A stretch of DNA of 64,000 bases, taken from positions 1,835,811 to 1,899,810 of the forward strand of contig NZ_ML137218.1 in NCBI RefSeq assembly GCF_004015795.1, in the 5' to 3' direction. This document shows, in pieces, positions 63,832-64,000 of the stretch; within the stretch, counting starts at the first letter, position 1, and every line of letters begins with the position of its first letter. Origin of the DNA: Falsirhodobacter deserti. GTDB lineage: Bacteria; Pseudomonadota; Alphaproteobacteria; Rhodobacterales; Rhodobacteraceae. The position numbers were made by a program, and so were the translations under genes. The notes under the pieces were generated by a model. The model made no database searches. It worked only from the letters and a program-made list of their open reading frames with translations, and was not told the DNA's origin.

Positions 63832-63859
63832 GACGACGCGGCCGCGGGGCCGCGTCGTC
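63832..63859. terminator. Strong stem-loop upstream of the MBL gene
   Basis: Perfect 12-bp inverted repeat GACGACGCGGCC (63832-63843) and GGCCGCGTCGTC (63848-63859) with a GCGG loop, 7 nt after the stop codon of the preceding minus-strand gene. It probably ends that gene's transcript or protects its 3' end. A T-run is lacking. Confidence 0.55.
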
Positions 63860-63865
63860 GTTTGG

Positions 63866-64000
63866 TTAAGCCCCGATGATCGATCTGACGAACATGTCGA
63901 GTGTGCGCCCAGCGGGCCGATGCGAGATCGAGGCGCACCGATGGGCCAGATGCTGGACGATGTTGGCGTCCGCATAGAGCTCGGTCTCGAATAGCTCCAC
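63866..64000 (-). CDS. C-terminal end of an unidentified gene (cut by window end)
   Basis: Forty-four codons open to the window edge, ending HRPAGRTLDMFVRSIIGA and a TAA stop. The composition looks like real coding sequence (VELFETELYADANIVQHLAH), with no stops and plausible helices. It is on the same strand as the MBL gene and upstream of it, so the two may be functionally linked. Too short to identify. Confidence 0.55.
   Translation of the reverse strand: MELFETELYADANIVQHLAHRCASISHRPAGRTLDMFVRSIIGA

Overview
The window reads as chromosomal DNA of an alphaproteobacterium of the Rhodobacterales/Rhodobacteraceae (Rhodobacter/Paracoccus-like). The evidence is the high GC content, the gene neighbourhoods (rpoZ-rsh-DUF2062, fmt-def-def, moaD-moaE-pgsA-uvrC) and the protein sequences. 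No species can be named from sequence alone.

Region 1 (1-23.7 kb) is ordinary core chromosome, dense and with many 4-nt stop/start overlaps. It holds the stringent-response enzyme (rsh) with rpoZ, folate (folK), isoprenoid (ispH), RNase H, an Nramp metal transporter, fmt with an active and an apparently inactive peptide deformylase, a PatB/MalY lyase, smc, an LrgA/LrgB pair with a P1-type peptidase, molybdopterin synthase (moaD, moaE), pgsA, uvrC, an S49 peptidase, leuB and a DMT exporter. It ends at a tRNA-Pro(CGG) gene.

Region 2 (23.7-30.4 kb), directly downstream of the tRNA, is mobile DNA. It contains one copy of a ~240-bp repeat (B), a complete IS21-family element sitting in the start of an IS5-type transposase remnant, a Tn5053/Tn7-like tniB fragment plus tniQ with no tniA, and an IS3-family element with a 4-bp target duplication.

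Region 3 (30.4-44.2 kb) is a catabolic island with two opposed operons. The leftward operon (dehydrogenase, GntR regulator, DUF1537 kinase, TRAP transporter, class II aldolase/decarboxylase) looks like an acid-sugar (tetronate) pathway ending in dihydroxyacetone phosphate; it uses a lambda-crystallin/L-gulonate-3-dehydrogenase-type enzyme and has no isomerase. The rightward operon (TctC-TctB-TctA, HpcH/HpaI aldolase, DhaK-like and DhaL-like kinase subunits) is faced by a LacI regulator across a perfect 31-bp palindrome.

Region 4 (44.2-53.2 kb) starts with a junction of repeats A and B and ends with a second A copy. Between them are three LysR regulators, each divergent from an oxidoreductase/hydrolase (one truncated), a HEPN-like protein and a CYTH protein. 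The arrangement B...A|B...A suggests two tandem elements inserted next to tRNA-Pro.

Region 5 (53.2-64 kb) looks like a defence-type island: an HsdR_N-like nuclease fused to a STAND-type NTPase, an XRE-type regulator, a DUF3644 (HEPN-motif) gene interrupted by one in-frame amber codon, an IS66 transposase, an unknown gene, an IS3 remnant and a metallo-beta-lactamase-fold hydrolase following another gene cut by the window end.
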